Shown here: positions 9,882 through 20,800 of the stretch, in pieces
Layout of the letters: every line of letters begins with the position of its first letter
How positions within the stretch are numbered: the first letter of the stretch is position 1
NCBI GenBank assembly: GCA_003427395.1
Contig: BFEA01000320.1
Span: forward strand, 1,791,835-1,855,834
Length of the DNA: 64,000 bases
Direction of reading: 5' to 3'
DNA from: Chara braunii
Lineage: Eukaryota; Streptophyta; Charophyceae; Charales; Characeae
Program-made: the position numbers and the translations under genes
Notes under the pieces: model-generated
Databases searched by the model: none
Seen by the model: only the letters and a program-made list of their open reading frames with translations
Told to the model about the DNA's origin: nothing

Positions 9882-10870
9882 ATGGGCGAGCCAGTCATGA
9901 CAGTGCCGCAGGAGACCTTGAAGAAAAGAACCTCGAGCGGTCGACGGGAAGCGACGAGACGACGCTCCCCCGAGTATGAGCGAAGGGAAACCATGGCGGA
10001 TAGGCACAGGGACGACTGGAGAGAGAGTTCGAGAGATTCCTATTGGAGGGACAGAGGTAAAGACATGGCGCCGCCCAGGCGAGTCCTCGACCCCCAGACA
10101 GGGGAGTCGCATCCGCTCCCTTATGAGAGCAAGGATCGCTATATCATTACGCACAAGGCCTCGGAGCCTCCTACTTTCAGGGGCTATGGCATCACAGAAT
10201 ATCTAGAGAAGTGAGAGCTTCATGCAAGCCGGAGTCAGTGGTCGGAGGAAGAGATTATAGAGAACTTCCTATTTAATGAGGATCCGAGTCTCGGCAAGGA
10301 ATTTAAGGAAGCCCGACCGAAGGGTGGGAAATGGACTACGTATAAGAAGAACCTCATTGAACTTTACAAGTTGGAGGATAACAAGTACTCCATCAAGGAC
10401 CTTGAGACAATGACTCAAGATGAAGATGAGAGCGTACGGGCATTTGGGATGCATTTCCAAAAGATCTCTGACGTGCTGATGAAGAAGGGGAACATCTCAG
10501 AGGTCGAGCGCTGTATGATCTTCATTGGACACCTGTCCAAAGGCAGGCAGAAGAGTATACTTAGAGATCTTCCGCGCGACAAGCTTGACTTCCCAAAAGT
10601 CCTAAAGCTCGCGATAAAGGCAGAGACAGACGACTACAAAGACTTGGTATGGAGGGGGATGAGGAGACGTGATTTCTCTCTCTATAAGGAGTATGCCACT
10701 GATAGATGTCCTGCTTTCAAGATCTATCCCTGGTCGGAAAAGAATGAAGTCGTGGCTGAGGAAGTGAAGGAGATAAGGGACATGGTAAAGGGATTGACAA
10801 GACAGGTTACAGAGATTGTGACCACCACAGGAGCCACGACTTACCGGGACAAAACCGGAGGGCCCTGTTC
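9882..10870 (+). pseudogene. gag: Ty3/gypsy Gag, one in-frame stop, truncated
   Basis: Gag N-terminus and capsid-like region. It opens with a basic, DR-rich stretch (RRSPEYERRETMADRHRDDWRE), then PTFRGYGITEYLEK, after which an in-frame TGA at 10212-10214 replaces what is probably a tryptophan. It continues in the same frame with the capsid-like part: KGGKWTTYKKNLIELYKLED, then FIGHLSKGRQKSILRDLP, the typical retrotransposon Gag alpha-helical region. A predicted coiled stretch (EEVKEIRDMVKGLTRQVTEI) follows. The frame ends at a junction near 10865 where the sequence changes to an inverted leader ORF. The zinc knuckle and Pol are missing here. I recognise the wording as that of Chara-type gypsy Gag, from memory. 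Confidence 0.85.
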
Positions 10871-11829
10871 ACTTCGCTGGGACCACCCAGTCTGGCTCCC
10901 AGGCGTCCTCATCGTCCTCTCACTCCCAACCCTCGTCGTCAAACTCGTCCTCGACGCGGTATGGTGCCTGTCCTATAGCCTGGTAGTACTCCGCCAACTG
11001 ATGGTCGTATATCAGAGGTCGCCCAGCGTCCTCACTCCACCCGCTCCCCCAGTCGCCTGAGAAAAGCAACCCGATACAGGTCACGTACTCGGGGCCTGCT
11101 CGGAGCTCACGGTCTAGCCAATCCCAAATGCACGGAGACTGGGGCCACTCGCTGTCTATCGATCGGATCATCTCTATAAGCTGAACCCTCTCGTCTCCCC
11201 AACGAGACCCACCGGTCGCGAGCGAATAGTAGAGGTGGTCGAGGTCGTCAGGCCCTCTCGCGAGGACCTTGAGATCCTGATAAGCCAAGTATATCTCGAC
11301 CACTCCGCCAATACCTCAAAGGATGCCCTCTACCACGAACGCGGAAACTATCGCCCGCAGACTCCGAACGCTGTACGGGAAAAACCGGTCTCGCGCCACC
11401 ACGAGCTCGCTCGTGATATCAAGAGGAGGGCGCCCGTGATAATGTCAACGGGTCACTCGAGTCCTCCGCTCGGAAGGCGGCGACCTCACCCCTCACGTAG
11501 CGTAGAGCCCTACTAACCGCGTCACTAGTCCCTGTCGTCGCGAGGCTCAGCACGGTCTCCTTGACCGCGTCCGGTCCTAGATACAGGTAGGCTCTGACTA
11601 CGCCCACTCCTTGTCCAGGTTGGTGCTCTCTGTGCGTCCAAAGCCACACGTCCGCAGACAAGACTATGGACCTCCACGCAAACTGGCCGTCAGCATAACG
11701 GATGCTGTGCGCGGGAATCGTAAGCTCCACCAGATCCCCTTCTATGAGTTCAGGGGGCTCCACGTCCCATGTGCTGCTAACCTCATAGACCTCTACTTGT
11801 GCTTGCGGCCACATCCAACTGATGCCTAG
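10871..11829 (-). pseudogene. Inverted diverged copy of leader ORF A
   Basis: Two minus-strand frames, 11814-11419 and 11303-10920, together make a frameshifted homologue of the plus-strand ORF at 4601-5569. Shared landmarks are SIVLSADVWLWT, VQLIEMIRSI, a WDWLDREL segment, GLLFSGDWG, LAEYYQ and an acidic end. Identity is low to moderate by eye, so these are old paralogues rather than a recent duplication. It is placed tail to tail with the truncated Gag, which shows that this part of the retroelement has been rearranged by inversion. Confidence 0.55.
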
Positions 11830-12547
11830 AGAGCGTAGTAAGAGGGATGAGTAGAGGAGGTAAAAGATAGCCTAAAAAAAAAACTCTCGTTTCTAGAAAA
11901 CTTTTGGCAGCGCTCCGCCTCCCTTCGTTGGGAGCCCCGATATCACGCTGCTGACTTATCTCCTATCTATCCCAAGAGTCGCCTATGGTACCCTCGACGG
12001 AATCCCGACCCTAAACAAGGCAAACAGGCCCTATAGTCGAGTTCCCTCGCATACAAGGCATGTGCCCTATTCGAGGGAAAACTGCCTGAGACTGTTCCGG
12101 CCACCCCTCCGGAGTACTGATGTCCCTTTCTACCTGATAACCAAAATTAGAAGGCCGTAACCTTATTTCCGCTATTTCTCTAAGTCATTTTAATATTTTT
12201 AGGGAATTTTAATTATTTTAAATTAATAAAAATTACTTTTAATCTTCAGAAACCTATTGGCCCTCCGCCACTGCCTAATGGCGTACAAGGTCTCCCCCAG
12301 CGAGTGGCGCGGCAAGCACGTTTCTCTTTCTGCTACCCGCTAACTATTTATTTGGAATTTATATTAAATAAATACCAAATAAATAAATTTTAATTGAGAA
12401 AAATTTCGTTTACTGGTCCCAACTCTTAAGAGGGGGTAAGGGAATAACTGTATTTTAATTCCCTCCCCCTTTTCCTACCTAGGGAATTTTTGTGTATTTA
12501 ACTGTATTTTCGTTTACAAAAATTACATTTACAGGTCCGTTCCCGCG
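11830..12547. other. Noncoding, partly AT-rich stretch
   Basis: No coding signal. It includes an AT-rich part from about 12150 to 12535 with TTTTAATTATTTTAAATTAAT-like sequence, between GC-richer flanks. It may be the untranslated or LTR sequence of the leader-ORF retroelement, but I see no matching partner copy, so this is only a guess. Confidence 0.5.
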
Positions 12548-13579
12548 ATGCCTCTCCGTGGCAGGCCAATCCTGGTCGAATCCTCTGAACGGGCGAAAAT
12601 GACGGTCCGTAGATGTGCCGAGTGCGGCCACCCATCTCGCTATTTTTTAGGGTTACTCGTAAGGTTCAATGTACCCAAAGTCAGGGGTGTCCAAAGTTCC
12701 CCTAATTTTTGCTGCCCGGTCGAACCAGAGTACCGTCTAAACACGGACTTGCCTTTGAGCCTAAGTCCCAAAGCCACAGATTCCAGGCGACGCACTGCTT
12801 GTGGCCGCCAGACACAATATCTTCAGTGGACCGCTTGCTTGGAGGAACCTGGGAGTGATAACACTCTGCCATCACGACAGGAGTACCTGAAGCCGTACGG
12901 GATCATCGATCGCGCTTTCTATCCGAAGGAGCCCGAGGCGCTTGAAGGAGAAGAGGAAGTCACTGAAGAAGAAGGCGACGCCGACGAAGAAACGTTGGAG
13001 GAGGGAAGTTATAGTGAGTACAGCGAAGGGGAGCAGAGTGAAAAAGACGAGGAAGTAGAAGAAGAAGAAGACGAGGAGGAGGAAGCCGGATCGGAGTGGG
13101 AGGAGTTGCCGGAAGAAGCGGTGCGCATAGGCACGGAAGCGGAAGATCCCGAAGCGGCACGAAGAGGGGAAGAAATCGCCGCCAGGAAAAACCCGTTGGA
13201 GATCGCCAGCGGGGCAAGCTTGTGCATCAACGACGACCCGACCAGGGATCCAAAGCCCCCCGAACCCGAGGATGGCGGATCAGCAACCGCGGCTCCGAGC
13301 ACATCGCGACAGAGACGAAGCCTATCCCCCTCCCCCTCCACCCCATCCCGTCCCCCAGTTCGTCCACGAACCGATGCGGGGAATCGGCCTCGGTCCTCGG
13401 TCATTATCCCCCGGTCACCTTCCCTTGCAATCCCTTCCCTCCCAATACCTTCGAGCACTTTTACTCCACCCGTCTCGCCGTCACTGTCCATCCCCATCCT
13501 TCCCTCCAATCCGCGAACCCCACGTTTTGTCTACACATCCTCCTGTTCAGCGTCGCGTGGCAACAAAATAACGCAGTAG
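12548..13579 (+). CDS. Very acidic retroelement-associated protein
   Basis: A 343-residue frame. From about residue 110 it reads YLKPYGIIDRAFYPKEPEA, then a long Glu-rich tract (residues about 135-200: GEEEVTEEEGDADEE, EGEQSEKDEEVEEEEDEEEE), then a proline- and serine-rich tail. The first 100 residues have a different composition and may be unrelated leader, so the true start is unsure. I recall this Glu-rich block from Chara retroelement proteins, where it is common; this is memory, not a search. An extreme acidic tract could act in RNA or histone interaction, but nothing here shows a function. Degenerate coding-like sequence continues past the stop to about 14050. Confidence 0.55.
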   Translation: MPLRGRPILVESSERAKMTVRRCAECGHPSRYFLGLLVRFNVPKVRGVQSSPNFCCPVEPEYRLNTDLPLSLSPKATDSRRRTACGRQTQYLQWTACLEEPGSDNTLPSRQEYLKPYGIIDRAFYPKEPEALEGEEEVTEEEGDADEETLEEGSYSEYSEGEQSEKDEEVEEEEDEEEEAGSEWEELPEEAVRIGTEAEDPEAARRGEEIAARKNPLEIASGASLCINDDPTRDPKPPEPEDGGSATAAPSTSRQRRSLSPSPSTPSRPPVRPRTDAGNRPRSSVIIPRSPSLAIPSLPIPSSTFTPPVSPSLSIPILPSNPRTPRFVYTSSCSASRGNKITQ

Positions 13580-14274
13580 AAGTCTACTGTGTAATCACGG
13601 GGACCATCCCCGTGTGTCGCCATTACGCGTCGTTTCGCTCGGCACTCTTTCGCACCTTCTCCACCCTTAACCCTGACTACCTCGCCTCCCTCCCCTGCAG
13701 CGGTGATCGGTTTCCTCGTTTCCACAGGATCATTCGCTACGAGGAGCTCCCTATCACGAAGGAAGGCATCAACCGATACCTGCCCCCACTCCCTCCCCGC
13801 CCTCCCCATCAACACCCCCCCATGTATCGTATCCACTTTCCCATTCCCACAAGGCGTTGAGTGTCACGTGTCCCCCGAGCGGTATGAATCAGCAGTTTGC
13901 GCGAAGATCACGCAATTGATGATGACGTCAACCTATGCTCTGATTCGATCGACTGCGCTGGACTGGGGGTGCAGAGCACACGGAGATCTGATGAACCATG
14001 ATGGTGCCACATGGACGATCTTCGAAGCTCGAGGGACAGGGGGTTGCATATGACAGGGCTGCAGGGAGCGGGATCCAAAACCGCACGAGCCGACATGCTT
14101 CACGAAGATCTTGCCACGAATGTTGTCGCCAGCTCATCATACTGATCCAAGCTCCTACTTCGTCTTGCCTCTTTGTTCCTTGTACTTCTTTCTGCTTCTT
14201 CGTCCCCTCCCTTTGTTCGAGCTTTCATGCAATCAGGAGATCGCATAACTTTGGAACCCCCTGCGCGTCACATA
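13580..14274 (+). other. Degenerate continuation and short spacer before LTR
   Basis: After the stop at 13579, plus-strand frames with many prolines and serines continue to about 13860 and then a short WGCRAHGDLMNHDGATW segment, with frame changes. It looks like decayed 3' retroelement sequence leading to the LTR at 14275. The last eight bases before the LTR (CGTCACA plus TA) resemble the inverse of the LTR start, as if another LTR end once abutted here. Confidence 0.4.
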
Positions 14275-16985
14275 TGTGACGAACCACTTTCCAACCCCGT
14301 GCTATCTTTCGTACCCCCTTGGCCCAATACCCCTTTGTGTATCATACCGACCCCACAAAACCCTCGTTGCTTTTCTTGATTTCAGGCGCCTTGTTTGAGC
14401 CCCCATTTTTTTCGGAAGTTTTATTGATTTTTGGAATTCTGCTTTTTTTTTGCAATTCGGCAAATGCAGGGGAAATTTCGCGCGCCTTAGCCAGCGCACT
14501 GGGAATCGGGCTCGACAGTTAGGAATTACGAAATATTAAGCGGAGCCCGACGTATCTTTTTCCTTGCATGAATGTTCTTGGTCACGTCGGAGAAAACTCT
14601 AGGAGTTTTGCTAGAATACGGATAGGCACAGGACTTTCTTTTCTTGCGTCGACTTTCGCGCGCGGATATGGTGATTTCAATTTTTGAATTGGTGTAGGAT
14701 ATAGGCAAGCTGTAACTGTTTCGGTGCCTTTTTCTCTTGCTGTCGGCACCGCGCATGCGAGCATCCTCCTCCTTATTTCCCGCACCATCCTTCCCCGCAC
14801 TCTCTCCTCTCCCTTCCCCGTCTTCTCCTTCTCCTATCGCAACGGTTTTTCCCTCTCTGCTTTTTGCTCGCCTGCTTCCCTTTCTTGATCGTCTGAATCT
14901 TGGACCCGTCTCTCGCTGTTTTTCGCGCTTCGTCTCTTCCCGCTCATCAACCTTGACTCACGAAGCCCGGTTGATCCTCCGATCACCCCTGCTCACCAAT
15001 CAGACGCGTTGAACAAGAGGATCTTCCTATTGCGCGACGAATCTGATTGGCCGACCATTGGGCTCTGAAGGATCAACATGGCTTCCGCAGCGCGCTCCCT
15101 GCTAAGTCTTCTCTTCCTGCTTCTTCTCTTACACCTCGACTTTCTCCCTGCCTTCTCCCTCTCTTATCCTCCTTCTCGCAACTATAAATTCTGCAAGCGC
15201 ATCCGCAAAACTCTCTTACGTTCTCGACTCCCAAGCCCGCTTTCGGGAAGCAGTGGCTAGGTGAAGTGTCTAGTGCGAGTCGGAAAGTCCTGTCGGGCTG
15301 ACGATAGGCTGGCCGGTTGCGCGCTTGATCGCCACAACGGATTGTGGGATCAGGGCGAACTGCGTCGAGCTTGCGTCGCCGAGGTGACGATCGCAGCGGC
15401 GGAAGTTAGCACGAAACGGCCGGGATCATCGGTGCGGGTATAAGGATCGGTGATTGGAGTTGAGTGAGTGATTGGCCGGGGGGTGTACTGGAAATTCAAG
15501 GCGAAATCACCTTTGTTGATTCCGGATCTTAATCTTTTGGTGTGAGTGCACGGCTGCAACGCCGAATGTCCTCTTTCGGATCTCCGTACCTCCTATCTCG
15601 ACATCTCTCCCTCTCCTCTTTCTCCGAGTTGAATGACATTGTGTCATGAGTTTGTCCTTCCCGTGAATGAGAATGAATCTGTGTGCTTTCCTGTGCGAAG
15701 GAACTTCTTCCGGAACTCTTCCATTAGTTTCCTGGGTAATCCCCCGATGTCGAGGAATTGATCCTCTTGTCTTGTAAATGGTGGATGCGTGTGTACAGTT
15801 CCATCGGTTGATTTCTGACCTATGCACCTATGTCATTTTCGCACCTTCCACGGTGAATGTCGGTATGTAGATGCTTGTCTTTTTGCATTGATTAGACTCA
15901 GCGCTCGACGAGATTTTGTTCGAGAATGCAAGAGCGTTTAGATCTGTGGTTCTGAATGCACTGCGCATGCCATCTGCCTTATGCTGCACGACATCTGCAA
16001 CCGATCTACAGGGCAGCCTCGAAAAACAAGGCGCCTAGGATTCATCGCCGCATCGGCTTACTAAACCTGAGTCGCGGGTCGGTCCCTCGGTTCAGTGCAT
16101 GATCAAACCGATAAGTGGTCTCTCTCTCTCTTGTGTCGAAAAGAATTGATTGGTGGTTGTGCGGGTGTTTTTCCTTGATGACATCTCGGGATTTTTGCAA
16201 TTGATTGACATGTGGACTGATGGACGCCCTTCGATCGGGCGCCAGCCTCCCGTATCTCCCGCGCCGACATTACCTTTTCCTTACGACGAGGAGAGGACAC
16301 GTGTATGCGAGTGGGACGTACGAGAAGTTATCGCACGGATCGGCGAACAATATTACTTCCCTCCTGAAAATCGTTGCTCAGGATTCGTGGATGCTGGATT
16401 TGTCATTATTGATACTCACTTTCCGCCTTACTCGATATTGTTGCCCTTTAACGAGCTGATTGTCATTCCGTGGACGGCAGTGGAACCCCACTGGCATCGC
16501 ACTTTGTGCACTTAGTGCCAACGTTTCGAGTGCTACGAATCCAAGGGTTTCCACTACCGTGTACGGAACGCCGACGATCAAAGAGAAAGAGCCACACGAC
16601 TGAGACCCTCCACATCGGACTCAGAACCTACCAGCGAGCGAAGCTGTGACTTAATATGCAAGTGAGACACGCGAAGTGTGCCGAAGCCTTTTTGCTCTTA
16701 ACGAACCGTTGTAGCATGGTGGGAAGTCTGACAGTACTTTTTGGATTAACTTTGTATTCCTCTCTCCTTTCGCGCCGAATTCGCACGCGTATTCTGCAAC
16801 GCGCGAAAAGCAACCGACTCACTTCATCGGACCGTCACGGGGGATTTTAGTTTTGTCTGTGTCCCCATACTCAATTTCCCAAAAATCCTTGGCACACCCC
16901 ATCTTGCTGTTTTTTCTGGGTCTCTTTTCCGCACCCTTAGCACTCCGAACGGAAGACAACACGGGGCGTGAGGTTGCGCGTCACA
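14275..16985 (+). mobile_element. Long terminal repeat A, 2.7 kb
   Basis: Begins TGTGACGAACCACTTT and ends GGTTGCGCGTCACA, so it has the TG...CA ends of an LTR and a 7-base terminal inversion TGTGACG/CGTCACA. Its body matches LTR B (23518-25844) over long stretches, for example GAATGTTCT around 14570 and 23800, GGACACGTGTATGCGAGTGGGACGTACGAGAAG around 16290 and 25240, and AAAATCCTTGGCACACCCC near the 3' end of both. No PBS or internal region follows it; LINE sequence starts right after. It is therefore a solo or isolated LTR. Flanking pentamers (ACATA, TCTTC) do not match, so no target duplication was found. Confidence 0.8.
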
Positions 16986-16989
16986 TCTT

Positions 16990-18347
16990 CTACATGCCTA
17001 CCAATCCACATAGATTATCTGCCTTATCAAAGTTTTAATCATCGCCACCTGACCTTGAAAGGAGGCAGGCTCCTGTTTGAAGGTAGCTTGATTAAGGGAT
17101 TTCCATATGGCTTCCATGATTGCACCTCTGCAAGATAAGGCCACATAGGGCCAGCCTTGTTGAAGATCCACTCCTGGTCTCAACCATAGACCAGATACAT
17201 GTAGGGGGTCCGACGTTCCCAGGAGCAAAAAATTCCGACCGGATTTTGGCAAAAAAAGTCAGTTTTGATTTCGTTCAAAAAATATAATATGTCCGTTTTG
17301 ACGAAATGGCTGTTGTCCATCTTTGTTTTTCCCCTATAGGTGCCACTCCTGTATCCATAGAAAGTTTCCATCTGTGACGTCTTTCCATCGTTCCCTCCAC
17401 CATTCCCAGATCTGGGTCGAGTAGGGGCAGTATAGCCATATGTGGGAGGCCATTTCCCAGCCCCACTTACATCGTGCGCATTGCTTGGTGATATACATGC
17501 CTCTAGACACCAGCCAAGTTGCTGAAGGTGTAACCAGTAGTAGCTGGAGCCACATCAGGCTTGACTGTCTCTGTGAGGACATCTAACTTAGTGCCTTCCC
17601 TATTCTAAACAGGTTCATATCGCTAAGCAAAAAGCCCGGCTCCTTCGACAGTCCCTCTGCTGCAGTTGTACCCGACTGCTTCTTAACTTTAGCCCTTAGT
17701 GCCTATACTCCAACTTTTGGTTTATACATTACGACCGGTGCCCGCTTCTCGAGCTGAAATCCCGCTTGCCAGCCATACAATAGTGGTTTTATCTGGATAG
17801 TAGCAGCATCTTCTACTATGAGGTGGACAACTTCCTGTTTTGCAGAGACATACAGGATGACCCTACATTCTACTAAGTCCACCGTGGAAGACACATACTT
17901 TTTCTCCCCTTTAAGCAGAGACCCCTGCGGGTCTCCCACCTTCTTCCTCCAAGTTTGAACCTTTATCCCTTTCAGCAGATCAGGACCCAGGACCTATAAG
18001 ATCGACTGACTGTCAAGTGGGTCGAGCAACCACGCCCCCGGCCCATGTTCCACCGAATTAGACAGTAGAGACATTGTCAACCAATAGGTTGGAATGACTT
18101 TTTGAACCAAAATATAATTACTTTCAATGTTACGCAGCCTATTTAGCTTTCTTTTAAGTCAGTCGAGTGGGATCCAGGACTCAAGCGTGACATCCCACTG
18201 ATCCTTGATCTGCACCACCCCTCTCTCCACCCAGGCTTTATCAAAGGAGCCTGTGCTACCATCTGCTTTCAAGGGGGAATTGTCTAACAGAATAAGTGGA
18301 TTTTCGAACAAGATCTGATTTAATACTTCTAGACATATTTCTGGTGA
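16990..18347 (-). pseudogene. LINE C-terminal part with zf-RVT motif
   Basis: The 3' part of a non-LTR retrotransposon on the minus strand, in several frames. It includes CARCKWGWEMASHIWLYCPYSTQIWEWW (17400-17490), the cysteine-histidine motif (zf-RVT) typical of the end of plant-type LINE ORF2, then WPYVALSCRGAIMEAIWKSLNQATF (about 17140-17060), which matches the tryptophan-rich tail of such proteins. Stops and frameshifts are frequent. It is separated from the reverse transcriptase part by the solo LTR at 18348-19425. Confidence 0.75.
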
Positions 18348-19425
18348 TGTGACGAACCACTTTCTGCAGCGCGCGACTTTTTGCGCAGCTACGTTGAGGG
18401 GTCCTAAGTTGGGAAGGTTGGGCCAATTACGGGAGATCGGGATCAGTGGGAAATTGCATCAGTGTCCCTGCTTTTTCGTCTTCTTCGTCACTTTTTTTCG
18501 AATGGCTGGGTTCGGAGCCATGTGTGTCCTAGGACGGCCGGTTGATTGATTGGTTGGCTGGATGGCTCGCGCGCCACCTCGCACGCGATTAATAAATGTT
18601 TACGTCGTTTCTTTTGTTTCGGTTCCAAACTTTTGGGCGCGGACATCGCGCAGGAATTTGCTTCGTTCTTTTTGAATTTTTCTTTTAAATCGTTTTTGAA
18701 TTTTGTCGAGCCCCGATGGCTCTCGGAATTTCGGACTTTTCTTTTGGAATTTGTGCCTTTTGCTTCTTCGCATTAGATAGGAATTTAGAAATTTAGTCAT
18801 TAGGATTTTCCTTGTCGCGCGGCGCTTTTTGTCTACGCACTTCGTCATGCGGCTGCAACGGAACTCTGATTAGTAGGCGGCTTTAATCGTGTGTGTAACT
18901 GTAATTTTGGGCGGGCGCCATTGTAACTGTATCTTTCTTCTTGCGCTTCGTCTTTCCCGCCCTTCTTCTCTTTCTTTTGCTGCGTTTTGGTAGTCGCGGT
19001 CTGCATGATCGGATTGATGCGTGGAGAGCGGCTACGTCCCCCACGCCGCGATCAGACAATGCAGATGTAGGCAATCCCTTCCCCTTCCCTTTTTCTGACC
19101 AGTGCCACGTGGCAACTCCCGACAGACTGACTCATCGGAGCCCCACCTACGCCTAAGGGACCCGCCCGCGAACCGCCGTCCCCGAAACCAGTGGCTCGCT
19201 CGGTCTTGAGCGACTCGCGCATATCATCTGCCTTGTAACCCGAAGCGATCCGCCCTCTCCGCCAAATTGCACTTGTGCCCCCGAAAGACCCTGTCATAGG
19301 AGATCTCAGTTCTGACCTGGGACTCCACTTTTCCCAAAAATCCTTGGCACACCCCTTTTCGCACTTCCAGGCCCACATCCTACTCCGATCAGGAAGTCGC
19401 ACTAGGCGTGAGGTTGGGCGTCACA
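18348..19425 (+). mobile_element. Solo LTR of 1.08 kb inserted in a LINE
   Basis: Starts TGTGACGAACCACTTT and ends AGGTTGGGCGTCACA, the same ends as LTR A. The flanking pentamers GGTGA (18343-18347) and GGCGA (19426-19430) match at four of five bases, as expected for an old LTR insertion. The middle differs from LTR A and B except near the 3' end (ACCTGGGACT, AAAATCCTTGGCACACCCC), so it is a shorter subfamily. LINE coding sequence lies on both sides, so the LTR interrupted it. Confidence 0.85.
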
Positions 19426-19435
19426 GGCGAAGAAC

Positions 19436-20530
19436 TTATGGGAAGAGCCTGTGCCATGCAAACAGAATGTTCCGCCACAAATTCAATTTTGTTTTTTTTT
19501 GCAGTAAAAGATGGAATAAAGAAACAAAGCTAGACGTCTGCAGGACGCGATAGCCTATAGGCCCCACTCTTTGGTGAGGATATATTCTGCCACTTGAGTC
19601 CAAAGTTTGGATCGAGTGCCAAGGGCTACCCAGGGAACCCATTTGCAGAGAAGTGCAAGGTTCTATTGGAGCGGGTTCAACAAACCCAAACCTCCCTGAG
19701 TCCTTGCTGTCGTCACCGTGTCCCAAGCCTTTTTCGAAATAAAGCCTTGTTGGCGCTCAGCTGCAGGCTTTCACAAGTAGCGGGCTGCAACCTTCTTGAT
19801 CCTAGAATATGCCTCCTCCCCCAGTAACCTAGGTGGACCGAGAGTGGGAACCATAGTAGTGAAAAGGCAGCCGACGATAATACCAAAGCACGGCCAAACA
19901 TTCCCAACTAGTAATCATTGCCTCCACTTTATCAGCCAATAATGCATCTTGGGCCTTTGAATAGTCCGACAAGGAAACTTGGACGCCCAAACAACGATCC
20001 GAAGAGCTAGTAGGAATTCGATCAAGCCCCCAATCCACACTCAATTCTCGGGAGTACGGCAACCTCGGCAGGAAGTAGACAGATTTATCCCAATTTATGG
20101 AAGTTTCCGATAAATCACAGTATGTATCTAATACCCCTCTAAGTTTGTAAAGGGCAGAGGGATTATTGTCACATGCCACTGTAAGGTCATCGACAATCGC
20201 ACCCCCCTTCCGTTCCAGTTCTGGGGCCAGTTTTAGGCCTAGAATGTTAGTATTATTTCTAATATTATCAAAAAGAATTTCAAGTTGAAGAACAAATAAC
20301 AGCGAGGCGGGGGGGCAGCCTTGTTTGATCGAACGTGTTAGCCTGAATTCATCCGACAGTCTGCCATTCACCATTACTATTGAGGATGGTTGTTCATAAC
20401 TAGCTTTAACCCACGTTCTAAAGCCCAGGCCAAAACCCGTCTTCTTGGGGGACGTGTGGACAAAACTCCACCCTACTTTCTCGTAAGCCTTCTCCATATC
20501 TAGGAGAAGGATTGCAAAATCCCTTTCCTC
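19436..20530 (-). pseudogene. LINE reverse transcriptase
   Basis: Reverse transcriptase of a non-LTR element, read right to left. Visible motifs are DMEKAYEKVGWSFV near 20500 (the palm A block, normally DFEKAYDRV), RLTRSIKQGCPPASLLF near 20330 (the RxGCPLSP block), GGAIVDDLTVACDN near 20190 (the FADD box, here VDD), and the SINWDKSVYFLPRL thumb-side region near 20080. The last long open frame ends at 19829; decayed sequence with QTLDSSGRIYPHQ-like wording continues to 19436. The 5' part is missing beyond about 20530. Confidence 0.88.
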
Positions 20531-20656
20531 TCAACTTTTGTTTTGCCTTTCACTACCTACCTGCCTCCTAAGGCTATCTATAGGGGACCTCTGCAAGCAT
20601 AGCTACCTCTCACTGTGAAGGGGATATTGCATGTTGCCCCTTGCCCTAGTGGTTAA

Positions 20657-20796
20657 ACCAACAGTACTTCCTAAAGTCGCGTAGCGTTAACGCTACGCAA
20701 TTTTAGGAAATGTATGGGTCACGACAGGAGGGCCCATATTCATCCGACTAGAAACGTTTTTTTCTGCAGCTGATAGTTGGGCCAAGTACTGGTGGT
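20657..20796. mobile_element. 140-bp TTAA-flanked MITE
   Basis: Ends are ACCAACAGTACTT (20657-20669) and the near-inverse AAGTACTGGTGGT (20784-20796), flanked by TTAA on both sides (20653-20656 and 20797-20800). The paralogous repeat unit at about 21124-21145 has the same flank, CTAGTGGTTAAGGGTGTAGGG, with one TTAA and no insertion, and serves as an empty-site control. The end sequence matches that of the 1.2 kb element at 7206-8409, so both are one family. It has an internal 20-base perfect palindrome at 20679-20698. Confidence 0.9.
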
Positions 20797-20800
20797 TTAA

